Origin: Woeseia sp.
GTDB taxonomy: Bacteria > Pseudomonadota > Gammaproteobacteria > Steroidobacterales > Woeseiaceae
NCBI GenBank assembly: GCA_021773015.1
Contig: JAJFKW010000001.1
Location: 2,959,305-3,023,304 of the forward strand
Direction of reading: 5' to 3'
Length of the DNA: 64,000 bases
Part shown: piece by piece, positions 51,778 through 61,453 of the stretch
How the letters are laid out: each line of letters begins with the position of its first letter
Position numbering within the stretch: the stretch's first letter is position 1
Notes under the pieces: model-generated
Database searches by the model: none
What the model was told of the DNA's origin: nothing
The model's input: the letters and a program-made list of their open reading frames with translations, nothing else
Position numbers and translations under genes: made by a program

Positions 51778-52397
51778 TTCTCGCCGTTCCCGGAATTCTC
51801 GGATTCCAGTCGGCCGATTCGTGCCTCCAATCTTGCCGTATCGTCACGTACGGAGTTGACGTCTGCACGAAATTGCTCAGCCTCATCGCGGCTCGGTACC
51901 GCCTGACTTTCTTCCTGAAGATATTCGCTGATGTTGGCGCGCATGGTTTTGGAGGCATCCTCTCCCCAGTCACGTACGCGGCGCACAAATTGGCCAACTT
52001 CATGTGCTGCGGAGTCGCCTATTACCGACGACAACTCCTCTTCAAGGTCTGGTTTAGCGTACTTGAGTAATCGCTGAAACGACTGCGCGATTCTGGCATC
52101 TCCATGAATTTCAATCGATCCATCGCGAATCGCATCCGTTCCCCCGGGGGTCGCCAATTTCGCCATTTGCAATAGATTGCCGCTGACAATGACATCGGCA
52201 TCGTCGCTGTAGCTGCCACTCAACGAAATGCGATCTTCGAATACGTGTACATACGCGGCAAGCGCAGTGTTGCTTACTTGGAACGCAACGACGCTGCCTT
52301 GAATATCAGCGCAAATTTCGCGTGCTGGCGTCGTCGCCGCGATTTGTTTGTTGACGAGTCCGATCACGGGGCGCAGTAGCGATTCTAATGGATCCAT
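51774..52397 (-). CDS. ubiJ: Ubiquinone biosynthesis accessory protein UbiJ (SCP2 domain)
   Basis: A 207-residue protein with an SCP2 lipid-binding domain ([54 protein letters not shown]) and a C-terminal coiled coil ([18 protein letters not shown] region). UbiJ binds polyprenylated quinone precursors in the cytosolic Ubi complex. It lies 12 bp after ubiE and overlaps ubiB; the ubiE-ubiJ-ubiB operon is standard for aerobic gammaproteobacteria. Confidence 0.95.
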   Translation of the reverse strand: MDPLESLLRPVIGLVNKQIAATTPAREICADIQGSVVAFQVSNTALAAYVHVFEDRISLSGSYSDDADVIVSGNLLQMAKLATPGGTDAIRDGSIEIHGDARIAQSFQRLLKYAKPDLEEELSSVIGDSAAHEVGQFVRRVRDWGEDASKTMRANISEYLQEESQAVPSRDEAEQFRADVNSVRDDTARLEARIGRLESENSGNGEN

Positions 52398-52409
52398 GAG
52401 CGACGCCAG

Positions 52410-53153
52410 CTAGATTCGGTAGCCGACATGTAACGCGACTACGCCACCGGTTAGGTTATGGTAGCGGCAACGCTCTAATCCAGCGTCTTTCATCATCGCG
52501 AGTAACGTATCCTGATCAGGATGCACGCGTATCGATTCTGCCAAATATCGATAGCTGTCTTCGTCGTTCGCGACAACTTTGCCTACATAGGGCAGCACGT
52601 TAAAAGAATAGAAGTCGTATGCCGGCTTGAGAATTTCTGCGGGCTTGGAGAACTCGAGGATCATCACCTTGCCGCCCGGCTTCAGTACCCTGAACATTGA
52701 GCGTAGCGCTGCATCTTTGTCTGTGACATTACGCAATCCGAAAGCGATGGTTACGCAATCGTAACTCGACTTCGCGAACGGCAGGTTTTCCGCGTCGACC
52801 TGAGTAATCGACAAATTCCCGGCTACGCCTCCGTCGACCAGACGTTTGCGGCCCTCACACAGCATCGCGTGGTTGATATCTGCAAGCGTTACGTGACCGC
52901 TTGGACCGACGATTTTCGCGAACTGCAATGCGAGATCTCCCGTTCCACCGGCCAGGTCCAGAATAAACTGGCCGGGCTTTGCCGCCGCCTGGTCAATCGT
53001 GTAGCGCTTCCATAGACGATGTAGACCACCCGACATCAGGTCATTCATGATGTCGTACTTGCTGGCTACTGAGTCAAAGACCCCTCTTACCCGATTCGCT
53101 TTCTCGGCTACAGGAATCGATTCGTAGCCAAAATGTGTGGTTTGCTTGCTCAT
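52410..53153 (-). CDS. ubiE: Ubiquinone/menaquinone C-methyltransferase UbiE
   Basis: A 247-residue SAM methyltransferase from ATG 53153 ([20 protein letters not shown]), four bases after the DUF971 stop; the frame extends further but overlaps that gene. Motifs: [28 protein letters not shown] loop [32 protein letters not shown], and EFSKP. It C-methylates the benzoquinol ring of ubiquinone precursors. First gene of the ubiE-ubiJ-ubiB set, probably co-transcribed with hslVU-DUF971 upstream. Confidence 0.97.
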   Translation of the reverse strand: MSKQTTHFGYESIPVAEKANRVRGVFDSVASKYDIMNDLMSGGLHRLWKRYTIDQAAAKPGQFILDLAGGTGDLALQFAKIVGPSGHVTLADINHAMLCEGRKRLVDGGVAGNLSITQVDAENLPFAKSSYDCVTIAFGLRNVTDKDAALRSMFRVLKPGGKVMILEFSKPAEILKPAYDFYSFNVLPYVGKVVANDEDSYRYLAESIRVHPDQDTLLAMMKDAGLERCRYHNLTGGVVALHVGYRI

Positions 53154-53157
53154 CAAC

Positions 53158-53544
53158 TTAACAATTAGCGGGCGGTATTCGAGCATACCCTGCGGACTTA
53201 AGCCGGTCGAGGTACCGCTGCCAGTTCTGCTTGTGATCGCGACCCAGCTCATGGAGGTATTGCCACGTGTACAACCCGCTATCATGACCATCGTCGAAGA
53301 TCAGGCGGATCGCGTAGTGTCCAACGGGCTCAATTTGAGTGATCTGCACGTTCTCTTTGCCGGTCTGCAGGACTTCTTGACCGACACCGTGCCCTTTGAC
53401 TTCGGCGGATGGCGAGCTGACACGCAAATATTCAAACGGCAAATCGTATTCAACTTCGTCAAAGCGCACGGTCAATAGGCGCGATTGCTTGCGCAATCGA
53501 ATGTCCGTCGGTACCTCATCCATGTGCCACAGCTCCGTTCCCAA
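53158..53544 (-). CDS. DUF971 family protein
   Basis: Up to 128 residues (an ATG at 53523 gives 121 and fits the family better). It starts [18 protein letters not shown], continues [17 protein letters not shown] and [36 protein letters not shown]. This is the DUF971 domain, also found at the N-terminus of gamma-butyrobetaine hydroxylases and related to Fe-S assembly factors. The stand-alone form between hslU and ubiE is conserved in gammaproteobacteria; function unknown. Confidence 0.92.
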   Translation of the reverse strand: MGTELWHMDEVPTDIRLRKQSRLLTVRFDEVEYDLPFEYLRVSSPSAEVKGHGVGQEVLQTGKENVQITQIEPVGHYAIRLIFDDGHDSGLYTWQYLHELGRDHKQNWQRYLDRLKSAGYARIPPANC

Positions 53545-53550
53545 GTCGTC

Positions 53551-54891
53551 CTAGAGTATATAGCGGCTGAGATCTTCGTCCTGTGACAATTCGGCCAAGT
53601 GCTGGTCCACGTATCCGGCGTTGATTTGTAGGTGTGTCCCGCCTTTATCCGAAGCCTCGAAGGATACTGTTTCTAGGAGTCTTTCCATGACGGTATGCAA
53701 TCTGCGCGCCCCAATATTTTCAGTCGATTCGTTGACGTGAAATGCAACCTCGGCAAGGCGCTTAACACCACTGTCAGTAAACTCTATATCCACATCTTCA
53801 GTAGACAATAGCGCTTGATATTGAGCCGTTAACGACGCGTCAGGTTCGGTCAATATTCGTACAAAGTCATCGGTGGTAAGTGACTTCAGTTCAACCCTGA
53901 TGGGGAACCGACCCTGTAATTCGGGGATCAAGTCTGACGGTTTGGATACGTGGAAGGCGCCCGATGCGATAAACAGGATGTGGTCTGTCTTAACCATGCC
54001 GTACTTGGTCGTGATCGTAGAGCCCTCAACAAGTGGTAACAGGTCGCGTTGGACGCCCTCACGCGACACGTCGGCGCCAACCGACTCCGAACCTCTTGTG
54101 ACTTTGTCGAGCTCGTCGAGAAAAACGATGCCGTGTTGTTCAACCGCTTCAAGTGCCCGTGATTTCAGATCCTCTTCGTCCAGCATCTTTGCGGCTTCTT
54201 CATCCGTGAGCAGGCGCATACCCTCTTTGACTCGAAGTTTACGGGTCTTTTGCCGATTGCCGGAAAGGTTCTGAAACATACCTTGCAGCTGGCTTGTCAT
54301 TTCCTCCATGCCAGGCGGGGCCATAATCTCGACGCCTACCGGCATTGCTTGAATTTCGATCTCAATTTCTTTGTCGTCTAGCTTGCCTTCGCGCAACATT
54401 TTTCGGAATTTTTGACGCGTATCATTCTGTCCTGAGTCTGCTTCGTCTTCCTGAGTGAAGCCGACTGAACGCGGTGAGCGCGGCAATAGGGCATCCAATA
54501 TGCGTTCTTCGGCAGCGTCTTCCGCTCGGTGTCTGACTTTGGACATCGCCTCTTCGCGAGTCATCTTTACAGAGATGTCCATGAGATCACGAATTATGCT
54601 GTCGACCTCGCGTCCAACATAGCCAACCTCGGTAAATTTTGTTGCTTCGATCTTGATGAACGGTGCCTTCGCGAGCTTTGCCAAGCGCCGCGAGATTTCG
54701 GTTTTGCCAACGCCAGTTGGGCCGATCATCAGTATGTTTTTGGGCGTAATTTCACTGCGCAAGGGTTCGTCGACTTGCACGCGACGCCAGCGATTCCGCA
54801 ATGCGATGGCGACCGCACGCTTTGCTTCGTCCTGACCCACTATGTGGTTGTCAAGTTCTTGGACTATTTCTCTCGGTGTCATTTGGGACAT
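53551..54891 (-). CDS. hslU: ATP-dependent protease ATPase subunit HslU
   Basis: A 446-residue AAA+ unfoldase that feeds HslV. Motifs: [20 protein letters not shown]; Walker A GPTGVGKT at 57-64; the pore loop GYVGREV; an insertion (I) domain (about 110-240) with [12 protein letters not shown]; Walker [12 protein letters not shown]; arginine finger region [12 protein letters not shown]; and a C-terminal SRYIL that docks in HslV. It follows hslV after one base. A heat-shock gene in most Proteobacteria. Confidence 0.98.
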   Translation of the reverse strand: MSQMTPREIVQELDNHIVGQDEAKRAVAIALRNRWRRVQVDEPLRSEITPKNILMIGPTGVGKTEISRRLAKLAKAPFIKIEATKFTEVGYVGREVDSIIRDLMDISVKMTREEAMSKVRHRAEDAAEERILDALLPRSPRSVGFTQEDEADSGQNDTRQKFRKMLREGKLDDKEIEIEIQAMPVGVEIMAPPGMEEMTSQLQGMFQNLSGNRQKTRKLRVKEGMRLLTDEEAAKMLDEEDLKSRALEAVEQHGIVFLDELDKVTRGSESVGADVSREGVQRDLLPLVEGSTITTKYGMVKTDHILFIASGAFHVSKPSDLIPELQGRFPIRVELKSLTTDDFVRILTEPDASLTAQYQALLSTEDVDIEFTDSGVKRLAEVAFHVNESTENIGARRLHTVMERLLETVSFEASDKGGTHLQINAGYVDQHLAELSQDEDLSRYIL

Positions 54892-54892
54892 G

Positions 54893-55450
54893 CTATTTAT
54901 CCGCTACTTTATCTTTCGCCGAAAGCTCTTCGACGACAATGTTTTGATTGGTGAATACACATATATCGGCGGCAATGCCTAAGGCTCTTTCGACAATATC
55001 CAGTGCCTCCAGGTCCGTGTTTTGCAGCAATGCCAGTGCAGCGGCCTGCGCAAAGGGACCGCCGGAGCCGATGGCCATCAGATCGTGCTCAGGTTCGATG
55101 ACATCGCCATTACCGGAGATGATGAATGAAGTTTCTTGGTCAGCAACGCATAGAAGCGCTTCAAGACGGCGCAAACGCCGGTCGGTCCGCCAGTCCTTGG
55201 CCAGCTCGATGGCTGCCCGAGTCAGCTTGCCATATTGCTCCAATTTGCTCTCGAACAGTTCGAACAGTGTAAACGCGTCGGCCGTGCCACCGGCAAAGCC
55301 AGCAATCACGCGTCCGCCTGCCAGTGGACGCACTTTCCTGGCATTGCCCTTCATGATGGTATTGCCCATGCTGACTTGGCCGTCACCGGCGATGGCGACC
55401 TTGCCGTTGCGTCGCACTGAAACAATGGTGGTGCCACGATATTGTTCCAT
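54893..55450 (-). CDS. hslV: ATP-dependent protease peptidase subunit HslV
   Basis: A 185-residue threonine peptidase of the proteasome-beta family. After a short propeptide MEQYRG, the mature protein starts with catalytic Thr ([10 protein letters not shown]); [31 protein letters not shown] and [14 protein letters not shown] complete the fold. It forms the HslUV protease with HslU, which follows directly. A candidate sigma-32 promoter lies about 75 bp upstream, at the end of xerC. Confidence 0.98.
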   Translation of the reverse strand: MEQYRGTTIVSVRRNGKVAIAGDGQVSMGNTIMKGNARKVRPLAGGRVIAGFAGGTADAFTLFELFESKLEQYGKLTRAAIELAKDWRTDRRLRRLEALLCVADQETSFIISGNGDVIEPEHDLMAIGSGGPFAQAAALALLQNTDLEALDIVERALGIAADICVFTNQNIVVEELSAKDKVADK

Positions 55451-55520
55451 CTATTGGATCCTTGATTGAAAGTTTTGGCCCCGGATGTCCGTAGCTCCGC
55501 GAAATCGATCGCCTGCGAGC

Positions 55521-55545
55521 AATGGGCTAGTCCTTATTTTTCGAG
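55521..55545 (-). promoter_or_regulatory. Candidate sigma-32 (heat-shock) promoter for hslVU
   Basis: On the minus strand, CTCGAAA (55545-55539) and GCCCATT (55527-55521) are separated by 11 bp. This resembles the sigma-32 consensus CTTGAAA, spacer, CCCCATnT with one mismatch in each box. It overlaps the xerC stop and lies upstream of hslV, a classical sigma-32 target. Assigned by eye only. Confidence 0.4.
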
Positions 55546-56441
55546 CGGGCTCTGGGATGAGTTTGGTCGTATATCTGGGCCAGGTGCTGAAAGTCAAGGT
55601 GGGTGTAAATTTGAGTTGTACTAATATTGGTGTGGCCCAGCAATTCCTGGACGCCGCGCAGGTCATGGCTGGATTCCAACAAATGTGACGCGAACGAATG
55701 TCGAAACAAATGCGGGTACACGCGGACGTCGAGCCCCTGTTTTTTTGCCCAGTACTCAACCCGGGCCTGTACGGAGCGCTTGCTCAGTCGACTGCCACGA
55801 TTGGAAACGAAAAGGGCGGCTTCGCCGTCTGCCGCCATTTCAGGACGCATGGTGAGCCAGAGGCCTAAGGATTGCCGTGCAATACGGCCTACCGGCACGA
55901 TACGGTCCTTGTTGCCTTTGCCGGTCACACGGACGGTGGCGTCAGCAATATCGACATCGCCCATATTGAGGTCCGTTAGTTCTGCCAGGCGTAGTCCTGA
56001 CGAGTAAAATAGCTCAAGGATGGCGCGATCTCGCTGGATGATTATCCCGTCACCTTTGATATTCAACAAATGCGCCATGCGATCCGCGTCAATGTTGGCG
56101 GGCAATCGTTTCCCGGATTTCGGCGCCTTTACATCCGCTGCTGGATTGACGCGTACATGCTTCTCACGCAGTAGGTAGCGGTAGAATGTTCGCGCCGCAG
56201 ATAACCGTCGCTGCAAGCTGCGCGCTGACAGTCCGTTACGAAACCCGTGGGACGTAAATGATCTCAGGTGTTGATGATCTAGGTCACGCCAGTGTGACAG
56301 ACCTTGCTGTGTCGCGTAGCCGCTCAGCGCAGCTAGATCTCGTCCGTAGTGTTTACATGTTTGGGCGGAGAGTCTTCTTTCGAACTGCAGGTGCCGAATA
56401 AATTGGTCGATCCATTCCTTTTCGGCTGTGTCCATCTGCAA
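55527..56441 (-). CDS. xerC: Tyrosine recombinase XerC
   Basis: A 304-residue site-specific recombinase resolving chromosome dimers at dif with XerD. The N-terminal SAM-like core-binding domain (about 10-100) is followed by the catalytic domain with Arg151, Lys175, His244, Arg247, His270 and nucleophile Tyr279, all present (SGLRLAEL, HLFRHSFASHLL, LLGHTNISTTQIYTH). The genomic setting DUF484-xerC-hslV identifies it as the chromosomal XerC rather than a phage integrase. Confidence 0.96.
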   Translation of the reverse strand: MQMDTAEKEWIDQFIRHLQFERRLSAQTCKHYGRDLAALSGYATQQGLSHWRDLDHQHLRSFTSHGFRNGLSARSLQRRLSAARTFYRYLLREKHVRVNPAADVKAPKSGKRLPANIDADRMAHLLNIKGDGIIIQRDRAILELFYSSGLRLAELTDLNMGDVDIADATVRVTGKGNKDRIVPVGRIARQSLGLWLTMRPEMAADGEAALFVSNRGSRLSKRSVQARVEYWAKKQGLDVRVYPHLFRHSFASHLLESSHDLRGVQELLGHTNISTTQIYTHLDFQHLAQIYDQTHPRARSKNKD

Positions 56442-56460
56442 ATTTCGTTAGTAACGCCCC

Positions 56461-57165
56461 CTAAAATCGCTTCAGGGAGCCCGCAACCAGGTCGCCCAGA
56501 CGTGTCAAGAAGTCGATGCTCATGCCCGGGTGAAATCGATCAGCGTCGGCGCTGCCAATCGCCAAAAAACCAATTTCTGCGCCCTTGCCCAATGGCACTA
56601 GCGCCGCAGAGCCAATTTCGTTGGTGTCCTCGCCAAATAGAAAATCGCGTTGCGCGTCTCTCACTTGCCCGCAGCGCGACGTTTTGCCATCGAGAAAGGT
56701 ATCAAATGCTTTCAGTACGGGGTTAGATCTCTCGGTCGGCCGGAAAAACCGGCCGACGCGGATATCGGCAAAGGCTTCCGGGTCGGCAAAAAGCACCAAA
56801 ATTGATTGGTCAGCGCCGAAACCGGTTCGCAACGCCTTCTCGACGCACGCAAGTGACCCCTGAATGTCTTTTGCAGCCAGGAGCGCAAGTGTGAGCTGGT
56901 GAATTTTCGCGGCCAACACGTCATTGTCGCGAGCGACCTGCAGTAGCTCTTTCAGTTGGCGTTCGAGTTTCATGTCTTTTTGTCGCAGGACGGAGACCTG
57001 GCGTTCGACCAATGACACAGTGCCGCCAGAAACATGCGGTAAGCGAACGGAACTCAAAATATCAGCATTACGCTCAAAAAAATCCGTGTGTTGCTGCAAG
57101 AAATCGACGACTGCGGACTCCGCTAGCGGTGACTCGGCGAATTCGGCTTTGCGTTGCGTGCTCAT
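56461..57165 (-). CDS. DUF484 (GAF-like) family protein
   Basis: A 234-residue cytosolic protein. It begins VVDFLQQHTDFFERNADILSSVRLPH, the DUF484 opening, followed by GTVSLVERQVSVLRQKDMKLERQL (coiled coil about 50-85) and a GAF-like domain (FADPEAFADIRVGRFF, SAALVPLGKGAEIGFLAIGS, FHPGMSIDFLTRLGDLV). Function unknown; it is almost always encoded just upstream of xerC, as here (19 bp). Confidence 0.93.
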   Translation of the reverse strand: MSTQRKAEFAESPLAESAVVDFLQQHTDFFERNADILSSVRLPHVSGGTVSLVERQVSVLRQKDMKLERQLKELLQVARDNDVLAAKIHQLTLALLAAKDIQGSLACVEKALRTGFGADQSILVLFADPEAFADIRVGRFFRPTERSNPVLKAFDTFLDGKTSRCGQVRDAQRDFLFGEDTNEIGSAALVPLGKGAEIGFLAIGSADADRFHPGMSIDFLTRLGDLVAGSLKRF

Positions 57166-57424
57166 AGTTGGCAGTTCCTTCCGTTTTGCCGCATTAGCGC
57201 TTCTGTGTGGTGACTGGCGCGAGCTGAGCTTACCACGAGAAGTGTTGACTCAAGCGCGATGTGTGCCTATCAATGCGTTTCCCTGCAAGTCGTAAAGTAC
57301 GCCGGACTCTCTTGTTCGATTGGCAGATTCGACGACAGGTCGACACGTGAATGGACTTTTGTATCACGCAACGGTAGTTTACATAAACTGATAATCACAC
57401 TAATAAAATCAGCGAGAATCCACA

Positions 57425-58063
57425 ATGCGACACATAATGGTGATGAACGCCAAGGGCGGCTGTGGCAAGAGCACGCTTGCAACAAATATTGCTTCTTATT
57501 TTGCGACAGAAGGCGCCGCGGTGGCGTTGGCCGACTATGATCCACAAAGATCTGGTCTCGATTGGATCGAGCGTCGACCTGACAATCGCGCAAAAATTGT
57601 TGGCGTGTCTGGCTTCGACGACGGACTGCGACGGGTGCCGCGCAGCGCGGATATCCTTGTTATTGATGCGCCAGCGCGGACGCATAACAAAGAGCTTGCG
57701 GATCTCGTGAAGCACGCTGAAACGATAATCGTACCGGTTCTGCCGTCGACGATCGACATGCAGGCGTCAGACCGCTTTATCAAAGAATTGAAAAGCGTCG
57801 GCAAGGTGGAGAAAAAAGGCGTGAAAATCGGCGTAGTGGCTAATCGCGTACGCGAGTACACGCTGATTTTCGAGGAACTTGACGAGTATTTAACCGCCGC
57901 CCGCGTGCCCTATCTGGCTGCCCTGCGGGAGGCCCAAAATTATGTGCGTGCTTACACTCGCGGGCTCGGCATTTTTGAATTGCCGGAATACTTGGCTTGG
58001 CCTGACTGGGAGCAGTGGGATCCGTTGGTCAAGTGGTTGCGAAGCAAGCGCTCGCAACCCTAA
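57425..58063 (+). CDS. ParA/MinD-superfamily ATPase without a ParB partner
   Basis: A 212-residue deviant Walker A ATPase: KGGCGKST at 10-17, switch I DYDPQRSGLDWIERRP, and switch II VIDAPARTHNKELADL, then VVANRVREYTLIFEEL. This is a short ParA-like protein without a DNA-binding N-terminal extension. No parB or centromere-like repeat is visible, and the main chromosomal parAB is normally beside gidB. It may position a cellular cargo rather than DNA. Single gene, divergent from DUF484. Confidence 0.85.
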   Translation: MRHIMVMNAKGGCGKSTLATNIASYFATEGAAVALADYDPQRSGLDWIERRPDNRAKIVGVSGFDDGLRRVPRSADILVIDAPARTHNKELADLVKHAETIIVPVLPSTIDMQASDRFIKELKSVGKVEKKGVKIGVVANRVREYTLIFEELDEYLTAARVPYLAALREAQNYVRAYTRGLGIFELPEYLAWPDWEQWDPLVKWLRSKRSQP

Positions 58064-58099
58064 CCAAGGTTGCGAGTCGGCGCTGGCTCCCAACGCCGA

Positions 58100-58951
58100 C
58101 TACTTAGTGAAAACGAGGCTCGCTTGAATACCGTCTTCGGCGTCCACGTAATTTGGTGCGTAGCGCAAGACTTCACGCATCTTACGGATATCCAGTTTCC
58201 GAGACTCACGTAAAAATGACAGGCGCTTTTCGTTGAAGGTCCGCTCTGCGATGTCGCGTGAGACAGTTGGTGGCGCCGGTATTCCGGCGAGTTTAGCGAC
58301 CGTCTGCGCGAACCAGGTGCTGCTGCGATGATCACCATCGCCGACATTGTAAATGCCCGGCGGTGTCTCGGAAGCAAGTGCTGCAAGGCAACAGCCAACT
58401 AGGTCTTCAACGTGAATACGGTTACCCGGGCTTGTGTCTGCTTCGTCAATGACCGGAATTCTATTATTGATGCGCTCGATGCCAAGTCGACCCGGTCCGT
58501 ATATGCCTGGCACTCGCAATATGACCAAGGGCGCCGAATATTCCGATAGCTGCTGCTCGGCTGCCAGCCGTCGCTTGGCACGCTCATTCACTGGTGCTGG
58601 CGGTGTCGTTTCGCTGGTGATTTTTCTTTGCTGATCACCATAAACGCCGCTGGTGCTGAGGTAGACGATCCGTGATGGCTGGGGATTAAGCGCGTTGAGA
58701 AGCCGCTCCATTCGCTGATCCGGAGCGGCCGAAGGCGGGACCGTGTATAGCAACGAGTAAGGGCCACCAACATCGATGTCAGCGATCTTCGGCGAGTCGA
58801 GATCTCTTGCAAAGAATTCATGCGATGGGCTTTCGGGTCGCGAACGGCGACTGACAGCAATAGCGCCATCGATGTGGCAACTTACTCGTCGTCCGGTATA
58901 GCCGAGCCCCACGATTACCACTTGTTGCTGATTAGGACTCACTGACCGCAT
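58100..58951 (-). CDS. NAD(P)-binding Rossmann-fold epimerase/dehydratase-like protein
   Basis: A 283-residue extended short-chain dehydrogenase-like protein (YeeZ-type). The nucleotide loop is VVIVGLGYTGRRV; IVYLSTSGVYGD has the catalytic-region Ser and Tyr; VILRVPGIYGPGRLG and PGIYNVGDGDHRS are typical of the branch. Substrate unknown. The canonical Y-x3-K motif is not evident, so it may bind NAD(P) without SDR chemistry. Its start overlaps the hemY end by 20 bp, suggesting it belongs to the hem operon. Confidence 0.8.
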   Translation of the reverse strand: MRSVSPNQQQVVIVGLGYTGRRVSCHIDGAIAVSRRSRPESPSHEFFARDLDSPKIADIDVGGPYSLLYTVPPSAAPDQRMERLLNALNPQPSRIVYLSTSGVYGDQQRKITSETTPPAPVNERAKRRLAAEQQLSEYSAPLVILRVPGIYGPGRLGIERINNRIPVIDEADTSPGNRIHVEDLVGCCLAALASETPPGIYNVGDGDHRSSTWFAQTVAKLAGIPAPPTVSRDIAERTFNEKRLSFLRESRKLDIRKMREVLRYAPNYVDAEDGIQASLVFTK

Positions 58952-60170
58952 CGGTTTGCGCGACCGGTGGCTGCGCGTCTGACTCCAGTAAAAGTACCGA
59001 CGATACCGGTGCGTCGGATACCAGATTCAACCCGTCTCTGAATGCATCCGCGGACGCTTCGCTGTCGCCAAGGTGCTTCAACAGCTGACCATACTCATTG
59101 TAGGCTTCCGGGCTTGGACGAATCGACAGCACTGTTTCGAGATAGCTTCGAGCTTTGCCCCAGAGCTCGGTGCGTAAACAAAGTCGAGCGGCGGTCAATA
59201 GCAATTCCGGATCCTCGCCTCGCGTACGCAGCCAGGTCTCGGCACGCTTCAACTGTTTGCTCGCGTCAGGCGCTTCAACCAGGCCGTAAAGCCTGACCAA
59301 GGGTGCCCGCCAATCGCGTTTCAGCTCTTGGGCGATTTCCTTTTCGGCGGTTTCATGCAGACCAGTATCTATAAGGCGGGTGTAGTAGTGTTCTCGAATG
59401 GCCGCAAGCTTGCGTTCCGCTCGCGGAATCGATTGCCAAACTATATTGACGGTATTGCCATCTGCTGCTTGCTGCAATCTTTCGCAGTGCACTCGTTGGG
59501 TCCATAGCGAAATCCTTTCTGCATCGATGCTGCCGTGTTTTCTTAGCTTGGGTAACAGTTCCCCGAGCTGCTCCCAGTCCTGCAGCCGAAAATACAAACG
59601 ACCGAGCAGCGCAAGCGCATGTCGGTGACCCGGGGAGTTTTCTGCAAGCTTACGCAACGTTGCCAATGCCTGTTCGTACTGCTTCTGATCTAACTGCAAT
59701 TCGGCCTGTGTGAGCAGTACCGCGTTGGCAGCTTCGGGTGTTTGTTCGTACGCTTGACGTAACCATCCGTCTCTGCGCTTGTCGTCACCCAATAAATGCG
59801 CTGCTCGCGCCGCTTGAAGGTAATTTAGCAGTGGTGCGTCACTCTTGTGCGCAGTACGCGCCAACAATCTCTCGCCCTTGGCAAAATTACCTTCCGCAAT
59901 TTCAATCATGCCGCGCGTCAGGCGATTCCCGGCCCGCCCACTGCGAAACCTCGCCGCAGCCTGGCCCAATTTCCTCGGTGCCCTGATTAGTTTCAAAATC
60001 AGCCAGATCGTGATTAGCAATATAAAGATTAGAGCAATGAACACGGGAACCGACATCTCGATGAGGTAGCCGCGGAAATTGATGACGACGTAACCGGGGT
60101 CCTGCAACAAGAAATGTGCAGTGAAGGAGCTAATGATTAGCGCCAATATGACGATTAGGCCGAATTTCAT
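58932..60170 (-). CDS. hemY: HemY-like membrane TPR protein of the heme gene cluster
   Basis: A 412-residue inner-membrane protein with two N-terminal helices (LIVILALIISSFTAHFLL; FIALILILLITIWLILK region), the HemY_N pattern PGYVVINFRGYLIEMSVPVFI, and TPR repeats from about residue 95 (EIAEGNFAKGERLLARTA, YEQALATLRKLAENSPGHRHALALLGRLY). HemY is encoded with hemCDX in gammaproteobacteria but its biochemical role is unsettled. It overlaps hemX by 4 bp. Confidence 0.93.
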   Translation of the reverse strand: MKFGLIVILALIISSFTAHFLLQDPGYVVINFRGYLIEMSVPVFIALIFILLITIWLILKLIRAPRKLGQAAARFRSGRAGNRLTRGMIEIAEGNFAKGERLLARTAHKSDAPLLNYLQAARAAHLLGDDKRRDGWLRQAYEQTPEAANAVLLTQAELQLDQKQYEQALATLRKLAENSPGHRHALALLGRLYFRLQDWEQLGELLPKLRKHGSIDAERISLWTQRVHCERLQQAADGNTVNIVWQSIPRAERKLAAIREHYYTRLIDTGLHETAEKEIAQELKRDWRAPLVRLYGLVEAPDASKQLKRAETWLRTRGEDPELLLTAARLCLRTELWGKARSYLETVLSIRPSPEAYNEYGQLLKHLGDSEASADAFRDGLNLVSDAPVSSVLLLESDAQPPVAQTDAVSES

Positions 60171-61420
60171 TGTTCGGATGTTTCCTCGGTGCTGATTGGC
60201 TGCTGAGGTGGAGCGTTCGATACTGCATCGCTATTAACCGCTGGCGACGCTGACGTCGCCATCGTTTCATACTGTCGCAATAATCGTAGCGACTGCGAGA
60301 TATCCGGTACCGAGACATCTACCAGTCCCCCGCGAATCTCGGCGATTGTCTGTATTGCGCTCAACACCTGTGGTGCGTCCTGGTCGTAATACTCTTGCAG
60401 CCAGCCAGATGCGTCGTCTAGGCTCTGCTGGTAGGCTGCTTTTTCGCTGCGCAACAGCGCGAGTCTTGCCGCCTGCAATTGCAACGATAAATTTGCGCGT
60501 AAAAAATAGGCGGACTCGGGAGCGATCAATGGCCGAATATTTTCATCGGTTCGGCGAATTGAAACGACATTGCTTACGGTGCTCTTGAGCGATGCAACGG
60601 CCCGATCCACGCCGCTGATCTCATCGTCAGCACTAACGTTTTCTGCAACCTCGGCAACCTGAACGTCACGCCGCAACGGCAACGCTTCTATGCTCGATGC
60701 GAGGCTACCAAGTTGCAGCGATATGCCCTCAATGTCGGCGCGCTGCATCGATTTCAGTGCGCCCATTTCGCCGGCAATAGTACGACGTACATTCGTCAAG
60801 GCGGGATTCGCCAACTGTTGAACACGTTCGTCGGCTTGTAAGAGCGCAAGTCTGGCCAGTTCCGGGTTTCCCGCAAGTTGTAGCTGCGCGTTAGCGATCT
60901 GCATGTAATACTCGGCTTCCGCGATAAGCCAGTGGTCGCGCACGCCTGTCGATATTCCTTGAATAGACGACACTGTGTTCTCGATATTTTGCAAGCGGCC
61001 CGGCAACGACTCGTAATCTTCCAGTTGCCGTCGTGAAGAACGCGCCAATTCGTCGAGGTCATCGATGGTAACGTTATCGCGGCTTGCAAGGCTCGCGAGT
61101 CGTTGCTCAAGTTCTCTCAGCGACTCTCGTTGTGCCCCAATACTTGCATCCAACGCATCTACCGCAACACGCGCAGCTGAATCGTCGACTGCCGTCGAAG
61201 GGGTTTTGTCGTCAGCAAGAAATAGAGCTACGACGCCGAACAGGGCGACCGAAGCTATCAGCACCGCCAAAATGGCGACCAACAATGGCGCTCGGGATTG
61301 GCGCGGCGGGCTGCTGTCTGGCGCTACTGTGGCCGAGTCACCCAGATCCTCGAACATTGCATCCGCCGTGTCACTGCTGCTATTGGCCTCAACGCCCGCT
61401 TTGTCTGTATCGTTGCTCAT
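60167..61420 (-). CDS. hemX: HemX-like protein (uroporphyrinogen III synthase-associated, non-catalytic)
   Basis: A 417-residue protein with an acidic cytoplasmic N-terminus, one helix (APLLVAILAVLIASVALFGVVALFLA, about 45-70), a coiled coil (QRESLRELEQRLASLASRD), and the HemX domain marked by DHWLIAEAEYYMQIANAQLQLAGNPELARLALLQADERV. Called HemX in gammaproteobacteria and often mislabelled as a methyltransferase; it has no SAM motif. Followed by hemY with an ATGA overlap. Upstream, a 199-bp inverted-repeat element separates it from hemD. Confidence 0.93.
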   Translation of the reverse strand: MSNDTDKAGVEANSSSDTADAMFEDLGDSATVAPDSSPPRQSRAPLLVAILAVLIASVALFGVVALFLADDKTPSTAVDDSAARVAVDALDASIGAQRESLRELEQRLASLASRDNVTIDDLDELARSSRRQLEDYESLPGRLQNIENTVSSIQGISTGVRDHWLIAEAEYYMQIANAQLQLAGNPELARLALLQADERVQQLANPALTNVRRTIAGEMGALKSMQRADIEGISLQLGSLASSIEALPLRRDVQVAEVAENVSADDEISGVDRAVASLKSTVSNVVSIRRTDENIRPLIAPESAYFLRANLSLQLQAARLALLRSEKAAYQQSLDDASGWLQEYYDQDAPQVLSAIQTIAEIRGGLVDVSVPDISQSLRLLRQYETMATSASPAVNSDAVSNAPPQQPISTEETSEQ

Positions 61421-61453
61421 GCAAAATATCCGATGATGTCGCGAAATCTGACT

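Noticed and set aside
53154-53291. N-terminal extension of UbiE
   Set aside because: It lies inside DUF971 in another frame, and UbiE similarity starts at ATG 53153.
55527-56441. XerC as a phage or integron integrase
   Set aside because: The neighbours DUF484 and hslVU are the conserved chromosomal context and no mobile-element hallmarks flank it.
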